From Plumapathes pennacea (Eukaryota > Cnidaria > Anthozoa > Antipatharia > Myriopathidae), in contig OZ038462.1 in NCBI GenBank assembly GCA_964036295.1, positions 22,966,863 through 23,030,862 on the forward strand: DNA of 64,000 bases, written 5' to 3'. A model generated the notes under the pieces. The model saw only the letters and a list, made by a program, of their open reading frames with translations, was not told the origin of the DNA and ran no database searches. A program made the position numbers and the translations under genes. Positions 11,285-24,205 of the stretch are shown piece by piece. Position 1 is the first letter of the stretch. Every line of letters begins with the position of its first letter.

Positions 11285-14190
11285 TTTGAGCGAAGTCTTT
11301 CACTTTATTAACTTTTTCAATGCCGAAGACAAATTTGTCTCAAACCTAGAAAATTTCCAGCCGGCCATCTGAACTGTTAAATCAAACCAAGTGTGTCCTC
11401 TCTAATAAAGGCTCAGTCAATGCACGAGCAGGTGTTGTAATTATAATAGTTTCATGCGGTACAGTCAGTTGCCCTTCTTGAACGACGTTCGCATTGCTGT
11501 CTAATTTGTATACATCCAAATTTGCGAAATAAACTGGGCACTACTGACTAAATCATCACACTGCTTTACAGATAATGGAGCTTTCGGAAACGATGTTAGC
11601 TTGTCGACTGCACGTATTTTTAGCAGCTATCACCTGCAACACGCGGACTCGAAGATACCGGAAAAGAAGAGTGTTACCTTGTACTATTTCTAGGGCCAGT
11701 ATACGTAGTGTGGTTGGGTGGGCAGACCCGCCCGAGTTTGAAATTCAAAGGGCTAGATTTCCAAAGGAATTCCAGACTTGTTAATAAGGGCTCTGTTCTG
11801 TATGAGCCTGGCATTGTTTGGAGTAAAATGACCGTAGACAGATTCCAGTTGTGATTAGAAGAACAACTACATGTATTTATTCGGAGGCCGAATAAAGTCC
11901 ATTTGCACAATATTATGACGGTCCTGATTTCCGACTAGTTCGCTCACTGCATGTTTCTTCTTGCCAATTGCTGGTCGTGGTGACGTTCGCGGCGTGTGGC
12001 CTTGCGCGTGTCTTTAGCCTGCTTTTAAAGTTTAAATCCTCCGCCATTTCAGCGTTTGATCCAAGATTGATAATGATATTATAAACTTACAGCTCAAATT
12101 CCAACTGGAATGTCTAAATGCGCATTCAACAATTAGCGACTCATCGGAAGCGCGGCCGCTGGGTGTCGCACAGTACGACTTATAAAGCCACGATCACCGG
12201 GAACTAGTCGCCTACCCTTATCTGAAATTATGTTGTGGGCAACGGAAGAATAAGTTGGGCGTGCAAACCACAGAGTAATAGCCCGTATTTAGAGCTTGCG
12301 TCGATAAACCAACGGCCTTGCATTCCAATCCAATGACGCGCCACCAAAACTAGGTGAAGCTATTCAGTTTTGAAGCACAGCTCAAGTTCAAGTTCTTTAT
12401 TCACACTTAGTAAGTTAAATTAATTTACCACCTCCAGCGCAACAGTCTTCTGCTCTGACCGGCTTTGTCCCGACAGAGGTCAATTGGTAATTCCTTTGTT
12501 CAGAGATCGCGGCTTTTGGGAGTGTATAAACTAGGCCGGCTGTCACACAGTCGACCTGTGATCATATCCAGTCGGGACACTTCTTTCGAGCTCCATGTCT
12601 ACCCAAAGACGAAGCTTTCTTCACTTTTTAATTTTACGACGTCTCCTCACGCAAAAGAGTTAAAAGTTGTAGATTATTTTCTTCGGCCTTTGTCCTACAA
12701 CATTCCTCTAAGACATGTTTTCTCGTTTCTGGATTCTTGAGATGTTTGTCAGTGAACAATAGCCTGCCCACATACCTTGCACAAAAGTAAAACGATCTTG
12801 GATCTATCGATTCTCGCTACACCATTCGAGAATTTGTATTATTAGCTTGGGTGCCGACCTTGCAAGATTGATACTCCGTTTTAATCACGTTCTTTCAGTA
12901 CTCTCGCTTCATCATTTGCCGCAAACAGATAAACCTTTCTTTGTCCTGTCCGTTGTGCAAGAGCGATCAATCTGCGTCTCGCTCTGGAATCGCCTATTAT
13001 TAACAGAAATAAAATTCTCCTGTGTGTTTGAACGTGTTGCTGCAGACTTTTCCTGTGCTCAACAATTGTTCTAAAACGATGTACCGAAGAATGCCGACCT
13101 GGCAGTTCGAGATTGCTTTGGCGGATAAGCAGCCAAAAGACTTATCTTGTCTCAATCAGAGCTTCTACAGGAAGCCAGGCTGACCCCTAACAATAATATC
13201 CCCCTCCACAAAGAAACCGTCGATATAGCAAAAAGGAAGTGAACTCTCAAGAGAAATCCTTGCACACGCGTACTACTCTGGGGCCACGCACTTCAGGTGA
13301 CAATTGGAAATACGTAAATATCGCAGCCTTTCAGACTGATCTATTTGCCGGTTAGCCGACTAAAATTGGCATTTATAATTTCTTTGCGTGAATCTAAATA
13401 GGATCATCTCACCCACTCTAGCACCTCTGAGTTATTTAGATCAGAACAGGAAGCCGGAAAAATTCCTCGTCATCATTTCTCAGCAGCTCCTCCAGTCTCG
13501 CTTTTAGTTTTAAAATAGTTCTCGTCTAAGCCGTGAGAAAAAGCGCTCTGTGTACACAAAGGTTAAAAGTGAAAGCGTTGTGAGGTTGTGAAACTACTTT
13601 TATAGCAAACCTTGCAAAGACAGCCGGATCTGAAAATAATACTTACGAGCCTTATCATATATATAAATCACAGATTTTGTTGGATTGCGTCGAATTTGCC
13701 ACATTTCTGGGTGAATGGATTTGCAAGGCTTAAATATTTGAACAGTGCATTTTTGTAGTAAATGACTTCGCCAAACTGACTTCTGACCAAATTTATACGT
13801 CCACTCTTGCCTTCACACCATCTGCGAAGTGACAAACTCCATAAAACAAGCGATCTTATGTCCATTAATAGTTCACAGAAGAAATTTTCTTTATCTTTCT
13901 CCACTCCAGGTGTCGATGGAAATCTCGTTGAGCGGAGTGTATTTTATCGGAACCTCTAATCGGTTTTCAAATATGAATGACGTGCAATTCAGAAAATGTG
14001 TAACGCACGCCTACCATCACGATACAGCCACTTCACTCGTTACCATATTTTAAGGACCATCGTACAGTTACTTAGTTGCTAAGAGATTGCTTAGTACGAC
14101 TCTTAAGTGTGGCTTTCTTATCTTCATCGCAATGCAGTTTGTTTTTTTTTCCTCCACGACAGCGAGATTTCAAAAGAACGCCAGGATTTT
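8301..14190. other. Gene-poor stretch, no supported gene
   Basis: About 5.9 kb of AT-rich single-copy-looking DNA. It has a T33 tract at 11251-11283 and a TATAAAA at 8859-8865 that lies 30 bp before an 81-codon frame (8896-9141). That frame has no recognisable motif or intron signals, so I do not call it. Short TATAAA-like words near 12179 and 12525 also lack supporting frames. Confidence 0.5.
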
Positions 14191-14686
14191 ATATGCAAAT
14201 CTTTATTGTTCAGGCCGCACACCGAGATATTTACATTCGTTTGACTAACTTGTCACGCATCTCCTAAGTCACTTTTTCTGTATATTTTTACATAAAACTC
14301 TCGTAAGTTTACAAAGTGGGCTGCAACTAAATATTATAACTCTGGAGTCTACTTACTTTCTTGGAACGAAGTTGCGAGAAATTTCAAATAATCTGCCTTC
14401 TTTTATATACAATAGATTCGGCAGCGGTTGCGTCAACATTGCTTCATCAAATGTTCTTGTCTGTACATGTTTTGTGTGATTTCTCACTCCAAAGTTTGAA
14501 CTACTGGAGCAGTCAGTCGCATTAGTCTTTTAAGAATTATATCACAGGCCAGCTGTGTACATCCATAGTCACTTTAAATACTCTGAACTTAATAATATAT
14601 TTACATCTCTCGAAGAAGGCGGTTGACGGGCTGAAATCCACCCTCTGGCCTTCCTGAAGGAAGTGGCTCAATTTCTCTCGTAGTTT

Positions 14687-17600
14687 CTATGCTTTGGTGA
14701 GAGGCCATGCCCGCCTCTGTGCAGCATGATATTGATGCATGGCGTAGTTTCGGTATTGGGGAGGATACATCGAGTGTTGTCTCCTCGCAAAAAACATCGC
14801 ACGAAGATCGGGTAATTCTTGTAACGTATTCAACCTCAATTCGATTTCCAGACGGGCCAGCGCTCCTTCGTCCACTCGATCTAAGCTGTCGAAGAAGTCT
14901 TGACCCAACGGTGCAGCCTTGTCCATCACGAATTCTGGCATCTGGAAAGATAAGGGGGAATTAGTTGGTGCAAAAAGATTTCGCTATATTAGCGAGTCGG
15001 TTTTAAGACCCGTACTGCTAAAATAAAAGCCAACTTGGTTCAGTCACACACAAAAAGAGCGCTATTACATAAGCAAATAACTGATGTTCGACATCCGTGC
15101 CAACTGCCAAAAGTTCGCGAATTCAAATCTACACTCATAAAATCACAAATTTCCCAGTGCATATACCTGAAGACTTCCAAACGCAGCTTTGCTTCTTTTC
15201 CTTCGCGTCAAAATATATATATCACTGCCTCGACAAGATCAGCTCACGACCGCGACGGTTCGTAAATGGGACGAACAACCAAAATAGTGTTTTGATTACC
15301 TATGACTCGCATCGGTAACTATTTACGGTAGCCAAGCCCAGACCACAGCGATTTGATCGGTCAAACAATGGATATTGACCCAGAAGCTTTTGTGACGTTG
15401 ACGATTGACGTATGAGTCGAGAGGTTCACACAATACGATGGCGTTTGTGGAGCTGAATCTTGCGTGTATCCGACACGGAATTTTGCGAACACGGAATTTA
15501 AAGAAGAAAGAGAGAGATGAAACGATAATTCCTCCAGCTCGTACAAAAGATTGGGCCGTCTAAAACCCGAGTGTGAGTTTTTCGTGCTTGAGTTGAAACA
15601 TTCTTGAACGACGTCTCCCAGACGACGTTATGAGCAATACTTAAATAATACTTTTGTCACACCTGAATGATCCACAAAATCTGCTCTGGTAATCGCTTTT
15701 TCACTCACCGGTAGTTGCGCCGATATTTTAAAAATTTCTGGCCCTTCCCTTAAAGGGCTGCTGATGATATGTACTTGAAATAATGCCAAATATTTCTAAA
15801 TACTCTTAAAAATCTAAAGTGTACCTTAGACTGGTTCCTCAGTGCACATAATTGGGCGAAAACATGCAGTGAATTCAGGGCGAATCCTTAAAGAGAGAAA
15901 AAAAAATTTAACATGTACTCAGGACAAGTGAACAGGCTTATATAACAACTTCCGGTCAACAGCCGAAGTCACAAAGCAGTAAAAGAGCGTATAAGCGCAA
16001 AATCGCTTTCGAACGACTTTCGAACCGCAGTGTGAAACGCGCGATCCAAACTTCGATTTGCAGGTATTCCGTTCAACTTTTTAAAGGGATGACGTGATGG
16101 TTCAATCGATAAATAGCTCGTGAGCGCTAGTGTGTGACTTTCCGGCCGGAAAACGTTATGTGCGTAAACACTTCGTATGTGGTAACATTGTATTTACTTG
16201 GTTACGAATTTTATTTGCCTTTGAATTATTTCGAAGAAGCGAGAAAATGCATATGTAGCCGTGTCCGGGAGACTCTTAAATATTAGACTTTTTTCTAGCG
16301 TACTCTCCAGTCATGACACGAATACTTCACAGGACTAATTTATCCCTTCGACTAGATAAACAAAGACTCAATACCTGACGTCACTGCCCGAACGGAGGCA
16401 AAACCTCTGCATAAATTTTCGTATTTCTTTCAACAGCGAACTTTCACAGAACCCCTAGAAGCTTCCAAAAACGACACATCGGCTGGAATGGAGGTCAAAC
16501 TTTGCATAAACTTTTGCATTTCTTTCAACAGCAAATACCTAGAAGTTTACAAAAACGTGATGCCAGCTGTGTTGAACGGAAGCGTAACCTTTCCATAAGC
16601 TTTCGTATTTCTTCAACAGCGAACTTTCACAAAACAGTTCAGAAGTTTCCAAAAACGCAATCACTTTTGTGTTGGAACTACAGTTTTCTGAGTAAATGAT
16701 TGGGAGGTGAGGTCAACACTGTGTGTCATCAACCGTTTGCTCAGTCCCGTGAGAAAAAACAAAAAATGTAAATACTACGTTTACGCGATAACACTCTCAG
16801 CTACAACAGCTGGTTTTCATGAATACCACGGAAAGAAAACAAAAGTGAGCTCTTTGCTTTTTGCATCGGCACCGTGATTCGCGTAGATCGCTCCTGTATT
16901 CGCGGTTTTCCTGACACTGCGATGTGCGTGACATCTCTACCACTACAACGCGTGACAGGAAGCCAATAAAATGCAGTGTGACAGAAAGCCACTATAATGC
17001 CATGGCAGGAAGCCTGTACAATGCATATTCTTCCTTCAGCTTCTACGAACACGAGACCACAAAACTCAAGAATCTTGGAATTAGAGAAAAAGATCATTCG
17101 CGAAAACTTTCCGAGGTGAAGATATGTTTGCGGATCTAATTGGCAGGTTTAGAAGCTTTAAATTCTTCGCACAGGACCGTCCGTTTTCGGCCAGGGAAAA
17201 CCGTAGAAGAAAAGACAAAAAGTTTATGCAAACAGAAACCAGAATAACACAAGAAATGAAGCATCGATCTCGAACTGCCCTTCGAAAAAAAAAATCAGTG
17301 TGGCTTTAAATATTCCTCCCGGATGAAGAACCGCCCTTCTTCTCTCTTTTACTTCTATGTTTGCAAAAACTGAAAAAAGGTTTATAATTTTTAAAAAATG
17401 AAAAATTGATACTTTTTGAAGTTTTTAAATCAAGGCCTTTCACGTGCACTAAACACCTAGTAACGTTACACAAGACGATTTTTAACGACAATTTTTTGCG
17501 CAACTTTTCCTTTTTCTAGATTTTTTGACCCAAAATGTTAGCTAAAAAAATGTAATGCGCGAAAAATCGTCGTTAAAAATCGCCTCGTGTAACATTACCT

Positions 17601-18268
17601 TAACCGTAAATCTCTCTTTTGTGAAGTATAAGACGTGCTTTATTACAAAGCCTCTCTATCTTTCGGCGGACGTGTTTATTGCGTCTTCCTTTTATGCACA
17701 ATTTAATCAGCACACACGGACCGACCGGAAGCGGAAATCAACTAGGAACCGCCCCGTATTTTGCGCACGTCTCGCTAACTCGATCGTAGGAATTTCTAAC
17801 TTGTTTTTTAGCCTGTTAATTTGAGCGGTCACACTTTTGAGTTCAGGAATTGGAAAGTCGCTTTACACAAACAAAATCGTCGTACGTTGTATCATTCACC
17901 AAAACACTTGTACTGTCGCCAATTTGAAGTGCAGTCACTCGGTGGACCGCATTACTCCAATATTCTTCGCATTTGCCATTCCTTGTCTGCGCGAAAGAGG
18001 TGCACACTTAGCCAAAAGAAATCGTTTGATTTGCGACCATATTTTGTCTTTTTCGAGTAACTAACGCCGGAGTCAGGCGACTGAGACGTCGAAGTGTCTG
18101 CCGCGAGTGCATGAAGTCTCCAACTTAGCGCCTTCCCTTCTCGTTTCGTAACTACAGGTAACAGCACATTGGGAGAAGGCTCTGAGACACGTAGAATTCG
18201 AGAGGTCCACTAACCAAGTCCAACATATCAAGTTTAGTGCGAGTCACGAGTCTTACCTGATTCATCAT
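14687..18268 (-). CDS. CITED-like p300/CBP-interacting transactivator (two exons)
   Basis: CITED proteins bind the TAZ1 (CH1) domain of p300/CBP through a short acidic helix plus LPEL motif and, in vertebrates, modulate HIF and other activators. Exon 2 (14687-14941) encodes VDEGALARLEIEL followed by QELPDL, which lines up residue by residue with the CITED signature DEE.L..L..E.GL....ELPEL; CITED4 is the closest I can recall. A strong acceptor, TTATCTTTCCAG, sits directly before this exon. A matching donor, CAG/GTAAGA, lies at 18257 after a short frame encoding MMNQ (18257-18268). Joining them keeps frame and gives an 88-residue protein with almost nothing outside the motif except a His/Tyr/Arg tail. 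The Gly of GL is Arg here and LPEL is LPDL. A TATA-like box is at 18414-18423 and an AATAAA (minus strand) at 14202-14207. Exon 2 is well supported; exon 1 is inferred. Confidence 0.7.
16385..16670. repeat. Three-copy ~92-bp minisatellite in the CITED-like intron
   Basis: Units starting near 16406, 16500 and 16590 share CATAA.TTTTCGTATTTCTTTC, AACAGCGAACTTTCACA and TAGAAG.TT.CAAAAACG. Periods are about 93 and 90 bp. Non-coding. Confidence 0.85.
17460..17598. mobile_element. 139-bp inverted-repeat MITE
   Basis: GTAACGTTACACAAGACGAT on the left is mirrored by the right end, ATCGCCTCGTGTAACATTAC, and both arms contain TTTTTAACGAC. It lies in the 3.3-kb intron inferred for the CITED-like gene. 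Confidence 0.8.
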
Positions 18269-18413
18269 ACGCAGTAAATTTTTCAGTTTGTGATTTCACC
18301 AAGGATCCTCTCGCGGCACGCTTGTCGATCTGAACTGCGGGAGTTTCTCTTGTCTGGTCCGCTGACTTCCTGAGTGTATAAAATTCAGACTCTTGTGTGG
18401 TTTAATTTGACGT

Positions 18414-18423
18414 CTTTAAATAG
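18414..18423 (-). promoter_or_regulatory. TATA-like box for the CITED-like gene
   Basis: CTATTTAAAG on the minus strand, about 150 bp upstream of the inferred start codon. GACGTCA, a CRE-like core, follows it immediately. The roughly 120-nt leader that would result contains no ATG before the MMNQ start. Confidence 0.45.
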
Positions 18424-18429
18424 TTTACA

Positions 18430-21400
18430 GCTCTGCGGATTTGTCACGTAACATTAAACTGTAGGGAGGAGTTCGTTGATACTGCCAATAAAAATGTGAG
18501 GAATCGCCTTTTACGCCTCTTAGCTTAGTTCAGTCGAAATCGGTGATTTCCGCCCCGCCTTGTTTGTTTGTCAGTGATGCTTGGAATGCTTCTGTTGAAG
18601 ATTTGAAAGATCGTCAGGAAGGATATAGACAGGTCACGAACAATATAAGGTTGTGAGCGAGCGGTACACTTTGTTTTTGTTTTTGTTTTTTGTTTTATTT
18701 TGAGTTTAAGGGGCTATATTTTACAAATACTTTTCTGCACATCCTGATGGTACAAAGAAAACATTTGCGCAAGATCAAAGTGAATGGCACATCAAACTTT
18801 CTGCACGTTTTGGGGCGTGCCAGTTTTCCCTTGGGCCACATGTGTACGTGCAGAATTTTCGATATATTTGGAAAACAAACAACCGGAAATCCGCCGGTTG
18901 GTCGATACATGTCATAACAACATCAAGCCTTAAACTTGTTTAGCTGGACTGGGAGCTTTTTCTGGAAACATCATGTTTATCAAATAAGTTATTTAAGATC
19001 AGTTGGTAAAAGAAAATGGCCTTCAGCCAGGAAAGAAGAGTCCTGAAGTAAGGCAGGAGGGACGGGCAGGAACTTGAATCCAAAGAAACAAGCCTTTCAC
19101 CCCCAAGCTCAATGACCGACAAATCATCGTAACTCTAGTAGAAAAATGTACGATAGAATGATTCACGAAAATTAATAGTTTGATCAGAGTTTGGCTTTAG
19201 GGCGCGTTCGAATGAGTCAATTCCGGGATAGGAATAGCTAAAATGACTCAAGGTGTTGCTTGTTGCGGGGGAAATTTTTGTTCGAAATTGTTTTGAAAAC
19301 GTTCACACTAGCATTTCGAACAGCTCCCGATACACCTCTACCCAAGTCACTAGCTCCAAACCAATAAGTTTTACCGATCAACATCACTATCCCTATTCCG
19401 AATTAGACCCAATCAAACGTGCCCTTTTCTTTTTTTAGTAAGCTATCCATAAGTTAAAATTGTACCTATTAGTATCATACATTTCTGGTGAGAGTTTGAA
19501 AGAGGAAATTGAGTTTCAGGATAACCAGGTAAATTCAACCTCCTGTGCCAAAAAAAAAAAAAAAAAAAAAAAACTTGAAGAGGTTGGATGAGTCAGATGA
19601 TAGTTCTTAATAATATTATCAAATTTGATGTTATCTGTTGACCTGTAAGCAGAGTTTATATTATATGTTGTTACAGTCGACTGAGGGTTCTCACGACATT
19701 TCTTTCTTACTTTGAGGTTTTACACTGAAAAAAAAAAAAAATGAATAAACAGATTGTGAAGTGAGGAAGTAACGTGATGCGTTCATGCGTTTACGTCTCA
19801 CAGTGGTGATCAGAAGCAAGCTTCTCCTATGCTCTATTCTACTGTATTTAGTTGAAGGTGGAGAAAATAACCGGTGATCTGCTGCTTGGGCTGAAGCTGG
19901 TCACGCTATCAACTCTCCTAACAATGCTCATACATTTTCTTCAGGGCAGATTGGAAGAATCAAGTGATCTCTTCTTGGGGTTCAATTCAAACGGTTCACA
20001 CTATCAATTCTCCCAACACTACTCATCGTTTTTGTTTAGGGCAGGTTGGGAGAATTAGGTGATATCGCGCTTGGGTCCAAGCTGATCAGCTTGGGTCCAA
20101 GCTGATCAGACTAGCAATTCCAGCCAACGTACAAGACCGTTTTACATTTTGCTGAGGGCAGGTTGAAAGAATAGGGCGGCCCGCTGGATCCCGAAAATTT
20201 TTTTTCCCGGTAGAGGATCGGAAGGAATAAGGAGCGAACTCCCGAACAGTTTCCGACTTTACGGCTCAGGGGTCATCGAAATCTCAGTCACAAAAAACCG
20301 AGACTATTCTCGAACATCGGCTTAGGCCCCGGATGTCCGGCGGTGACAAGACATCGGCATTCACACTGGGCCGCGCCAACTATTCACACAAGGACACATG
20401 AATGTTTTTTGTCACATGTTGCTGCGATATGTTCCCGCGACGTGTCGCACAAATTCAAATCGGTTTAAATTCATGCGACACGTCGCAGGGACTTCATAAC
20501 GAACCAGAGCCTTTTAGTAACCGATGAAAGGCCGCATTCTTCGGTCCATCACTTACCGGCGATCAACTTATGAAGCATCATGGTATGTGAGAAAGGGTTT
20601 AATAGCAAACGAACGTGGTCTCTCGGAACTTTGAATTTCATAATTGGATAAACAAACTTAAATTATTGATTTATTAGTAATTAGCTGAACTAACGAATTT
20701 CTCAAATTCAACAATAGACTTCGTTTTAGTCATAAACTAACCTAAACCTAAGCTAGTCTCCCGTTTGCTCAGGGGTAAAGGAGCTCAATAACGAGATTCA
20801 TTTCGTACCAAGATAAATGGATGAATCGATATATGCATATCTTGGCAATTTCCCCGTACATTGTAGCCGTGCACAGAAGAAAAACGTGCGCCTTATCCAA
20901 TTTCTTTGGATCGTCCTGTACAGTCCCTCCGTGCTTGCCTGCACGTCACCTACAGCCAATTCTTGTTTACAGGCTGCACACTTTGCATTCCTTGTGAACG
21001 CAAACTAGTAATATTCTTGCTTTTCTCTGCATGGCCGCTCCATCTTGACTAGTGGCACGTTGTTGGGGAAAGAGTTCATTATCTTTCGCCAATCATCCGC
21101 CGTAAAATTCCTTTTGTATATGAGTACGTCAGTGCTGGGAAAGTTAAACACTTTGCATGGTGGCAAGATGCTCTGTGATCCACTTTAACTTCGGTTTTCT
21201 TCCGAAAGACAACACCCTCTACCTTCCCCCTACCCTCCCCCCTACCCTCCCCCCTCCCCACCGCCGCGTGATAATTGACAGATCTTCAATTTAACTAATT
21301 AATATATTAAATTTTAGCAATTTTTTGGTGGTTGGCTCGCACGCTGGCTTGCAGTTTGGGAAACCCCGAAACACACACAGAAACTAGGTATGAAAGTTTC

Positions 21401-22670
21401 AGCTTCTGACCGAAATTTGCCATACAAATCCTTATAAAATCCAACCGTCTTGATTGTTACGCAACGCAGCGGATGCATGTATCACATGGCGCGCTCCAGG
21501 AGCTTGGGTTACCAGTGCAAAGCCTAGCCTTCTTCGGAGAAGAGCCATCTCATCACCGACCAAGTAAGTGTTTGTATCATATCAATGTGTTGAGTCTGAA
21601 ACATTGTTCCGAACACGTACCCGTGGATATCAAGCTAGAGGGGTTCATAATCATCCCCAGTTAGGTTCACGGATGAGTATAAAAGGTTTAGGTCGTAGGT
21701 CTCCGGTCTTCAATCTTCGTTTTATAGACACCCAGAGTATTTGTGTCCGTCTTGACATTCTGGCTACTGCAATTTTGAGCTTTGCTAAAGGCTGTTTTCA
21801 GGAAGAGAAAAATTGTCACCAATTGGACTGCATTTTTATTCATTGTACAGTGGCGAACACGAAGCGAGTCTATTGAGAATATATGCGGTGGTAGTCGCTA
21901 CAATCGCGCGTTCTGTCTTGCTATGAGATTGCTTACAGAGAGTCGGGAAGCGGCGAGCGAAAAACCATAGAAAACCTCTGGGACTAGGGCAGCTATGAGA
22001 AGCAATCGCTCCCTGCTGTGGCAAGTGTTTTACATCTTTCCTTGCAATTATTGATACGCTCTATAAGCGCCATAAGGAATCGAAAAATGATGCAAACAAA
22101 TAGACTTGAACATTTTTGTCTCAATAACTCTCATCGATGATCTAAAGGAGTGTTCAGGCGAAAACTCGCGTATCAAGTACTTCAAGACGTTTCGAGGTGT
22201 TCCGTTCGAAAGCAGCAGAAATTACAAGGTGTTTCGACCGTAAATCTGCGAGGAGATTTTATTCTTTTTAGGATGCATCATATAAACTGCTTCTGCTCCG
22301 TTCAGTATAAAATATTTGTATGTAAAATAACGTGCTTTCCAAGTGTCTCGCCCGTAAATCTGCGAGTAGAGTAAATATTAGCGGATGGCAAGTCTTGCGC
22401 AACGACAATTTAGTAACACACAGCATTAGAGGTTGGGCATAAAAATAATTGCGCGCGGTATCGCTTTTAACGCAAAGCTGGAAGCTAATGCAACCCTCTG
22501 TTGAGGGCATCCAACCATTGGTGACCTGCAGTGCGAACATATGGCTTGAAAACAGCAGTTCTGTAGATGGGTTTGAACTTAATGGCGCGACAAATATTAT
22601 TAGCTTGTAATCTTGTCATCATTTCCTTTGTTTCTTAACAAAAGTATGCAACTCAGAGCGGCTCCAACTC
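18430..22670. other. Gene-free stretch with repeats
   Basis: No coding signal that I can support. It holds (GTTTTT)n near 18670, an A24 tract at 19550-19573, the tandem family at 19850-20175, an inverted word pair around TGCGACACGTCGC near 20440-20490, and a C-rich CCCCCTACCCT repeat at 21225-21260. Confidence 0.5.
19850..20175. repeat. Three tandem ~105-bp units of the AATTCTCCCAA/TGATC family
   Basis: Each unit carries GGGCAG.TTGG.AGAAT, GTGATCT..TTGGG and a CTATCAA(C/T)TCTCC(T/C)AACA core. A short tandem doubling of AGCTTGGGTCCAAGCTGATC occurs at 20070-20110. Related to 2320-2520, 26165-26270, 37615-37710 and 54684-54880. Confidence 0.7.
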
Positions 22671-22675
22671 GTCAT

Positions 22676-22880
22676 GCATAGACTGTAAACAGTCTCTCCT
22701 TTTGTCTCCAAAGATCGTCTGCACAAGTAAAAAATATGAACGAGGATTTGACGCGAGTGGCATCCGAGCGAGATATCGCATCCAGACGTCGCTCCGCCTT
22801 CTGCCTCGCTCAAGGTCATAGTTTTACTCTGCACGCATACGGTTTGGAGAGAAAACGAGGGATTGTTCACAGTCTACGTC
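22676..22880. mobile_element. ~205-bp inverted-repeat element
   Basis: CATAGACTGTAAACAGTCTC at the left faces GATTGTTCACAGTCTACG at the right as imperfect inverted ends. The 104-codon frame inside (from 22736) follows the repeat and shows no known motif. Confidence 0.5.
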
Positions 22881-22989
22881 ATAAGGTTTGCGAACGTTTT
22901 CGCAAACTCAGGTTGGTTACAGGAGAAAGTGCGCGTATGAAGTCTGACGAGAACGACTTCAGATCGGTCTACAGACAAATCCTCGTTTC

Positions 22990-23100
22990 GTGTATTCGGG
23001 GGTTATGTGCCGACCCAAGGTATCATTTTCAAACATTTATTCTGAAATAGGGTATAGATGTTCTCTCTTTGGTCTGGAATAGGGTAATAGATTTTGTTTG
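22990..23100 (+). repeat. Truncated copy of the TCTGAAATAGGGTA family
   Basis: CGGGGGTTATGTGCCGACCC is followed by TTTTCAAACATTTATTCTGA and two AATAGGGTA words. Fuller copies are at 29712-29979 and 63120-63485, and an inverted one is at 24955-25075. A separate fragment carrying ATATAACGATC and CGTTATATCGGGGTTCC follows to about 23175. Confidence 0.7.
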
Positions 23101-23364
23101 TTTATAACGATCTCGCGATATAACGATCTAATTTTACCAGCCCCTTCGCACATCGTTATATCGGGGTTCCACTGCAGGCACTCCATTGCGTAAGAATATT
23201 AAGAAATATATGGGAGATTTTAGTCGGTCATCGAATTGCGTTCTTTGGGAATTATTAGACAAAAAAGTTACTAAATGTAACCTTTACCTCGCCAGACGTC
23301 AGCTCGCTGTAAGCGGAGAAAATGGTGGGATGAAGAAGAGACTAAAAAGACATGTTTTGCATTT

Positions 23365-23767
23365 GCCGTTTTTATACTACAGACGACTAATTCGTCTCAG
23401 ACGCATTAGTCATCTCGGACGACTAATTCGTCTAGTATAGAAACGAAAACAGGGCAGACGCACTTAAATTCTTATGCGTCTGTTAAGAGCGACTGAAAGA
23501 CGCACTTAGCAGACGTCTAATTCGTCTCAGACGAAAAATGCGTCTAGCATAAAAACGAGTCGAACTTAACTGGAGACCAGAAGCGTATGTTTCAGTATCA
23601 AATCGAGATATTTGACAGTTTCAAGATGGCGGCACGAGGGAAGAAATCTCGGCAAAAAAGCAGCGTGCATGGAGTGAGTTCTCCGACTCGTTTTTATACC
23701 AGTCGAACTTAACAGTCAGACGACTAATGCGTCTGAACGAATTAGTCGTCTGTAGTATAAAAACGGC
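23365..23767. mobile_element. ~400-bp TIR element made of GACGACTAATTCGTC palindromes
   Basis: The left end GCCGTTTTTATACTACAGAC is mirrored at the right by GTCTGTAGTATAAAAACGGC. Inside are repeated palindromic words, GACGACTAATTCGTC and AGACGCATTAGTC. Between them at 23624-23676 sits unrelated sequence reading AAGATGGCGGCACGAGG onward, an open basic frame followed by a GTGAGT. Confidence 0.75.
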
Positions 23768-24205
23768 CATTAGCATTTTAAAATGGTTAACAGGAACAAC
23801 CTTGAGTCTAGCTATCGTCAAGTTTATAAGTTTCACGTAGGTGCCATTAGGTACAACACCATTTCTTTACCGCGCAAGGATTCACCCTTCGGGTAGCAAT
23901 GTTTTGTTCTGTGTCTATTTTGCCATTGTAATTCGTATCATAGTATGGTTTAGTTTTATTGTGTTTTATTGTATAAATCTTCAAATATGATTGGAATGTA
24001 ATTTTCACTTTATATTAAAGAATTTTGCTGTTTTAATAACATTATAAGCGAGATCCTCGAGGCCGTTATATCATATCTATTATAATTGTAATGTGCAGTC
24101 ACGAAAGTTAAGTGAAAGTTTGATTAAAATATCTTCTGTCTCTGTTTCTGTTTTTGACCCTGGTTTTAGATTTCATCTTTAGGAAACACTATTAAACATC
24201 TCAGA

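Noticed and set aside
16385-16670. Regularly spaced ~92-bp repeats considered as a CRISPR-like array
   Set aside because: Units are long, diverged, directly tandem without unique spacers, and in a eukaryotic intron; a minisatellite.
22736-23050. 104-codon basic frame
   Set aside because: Lies across an inverted-repeat element and the start of a second repeat family; no conserved motif.
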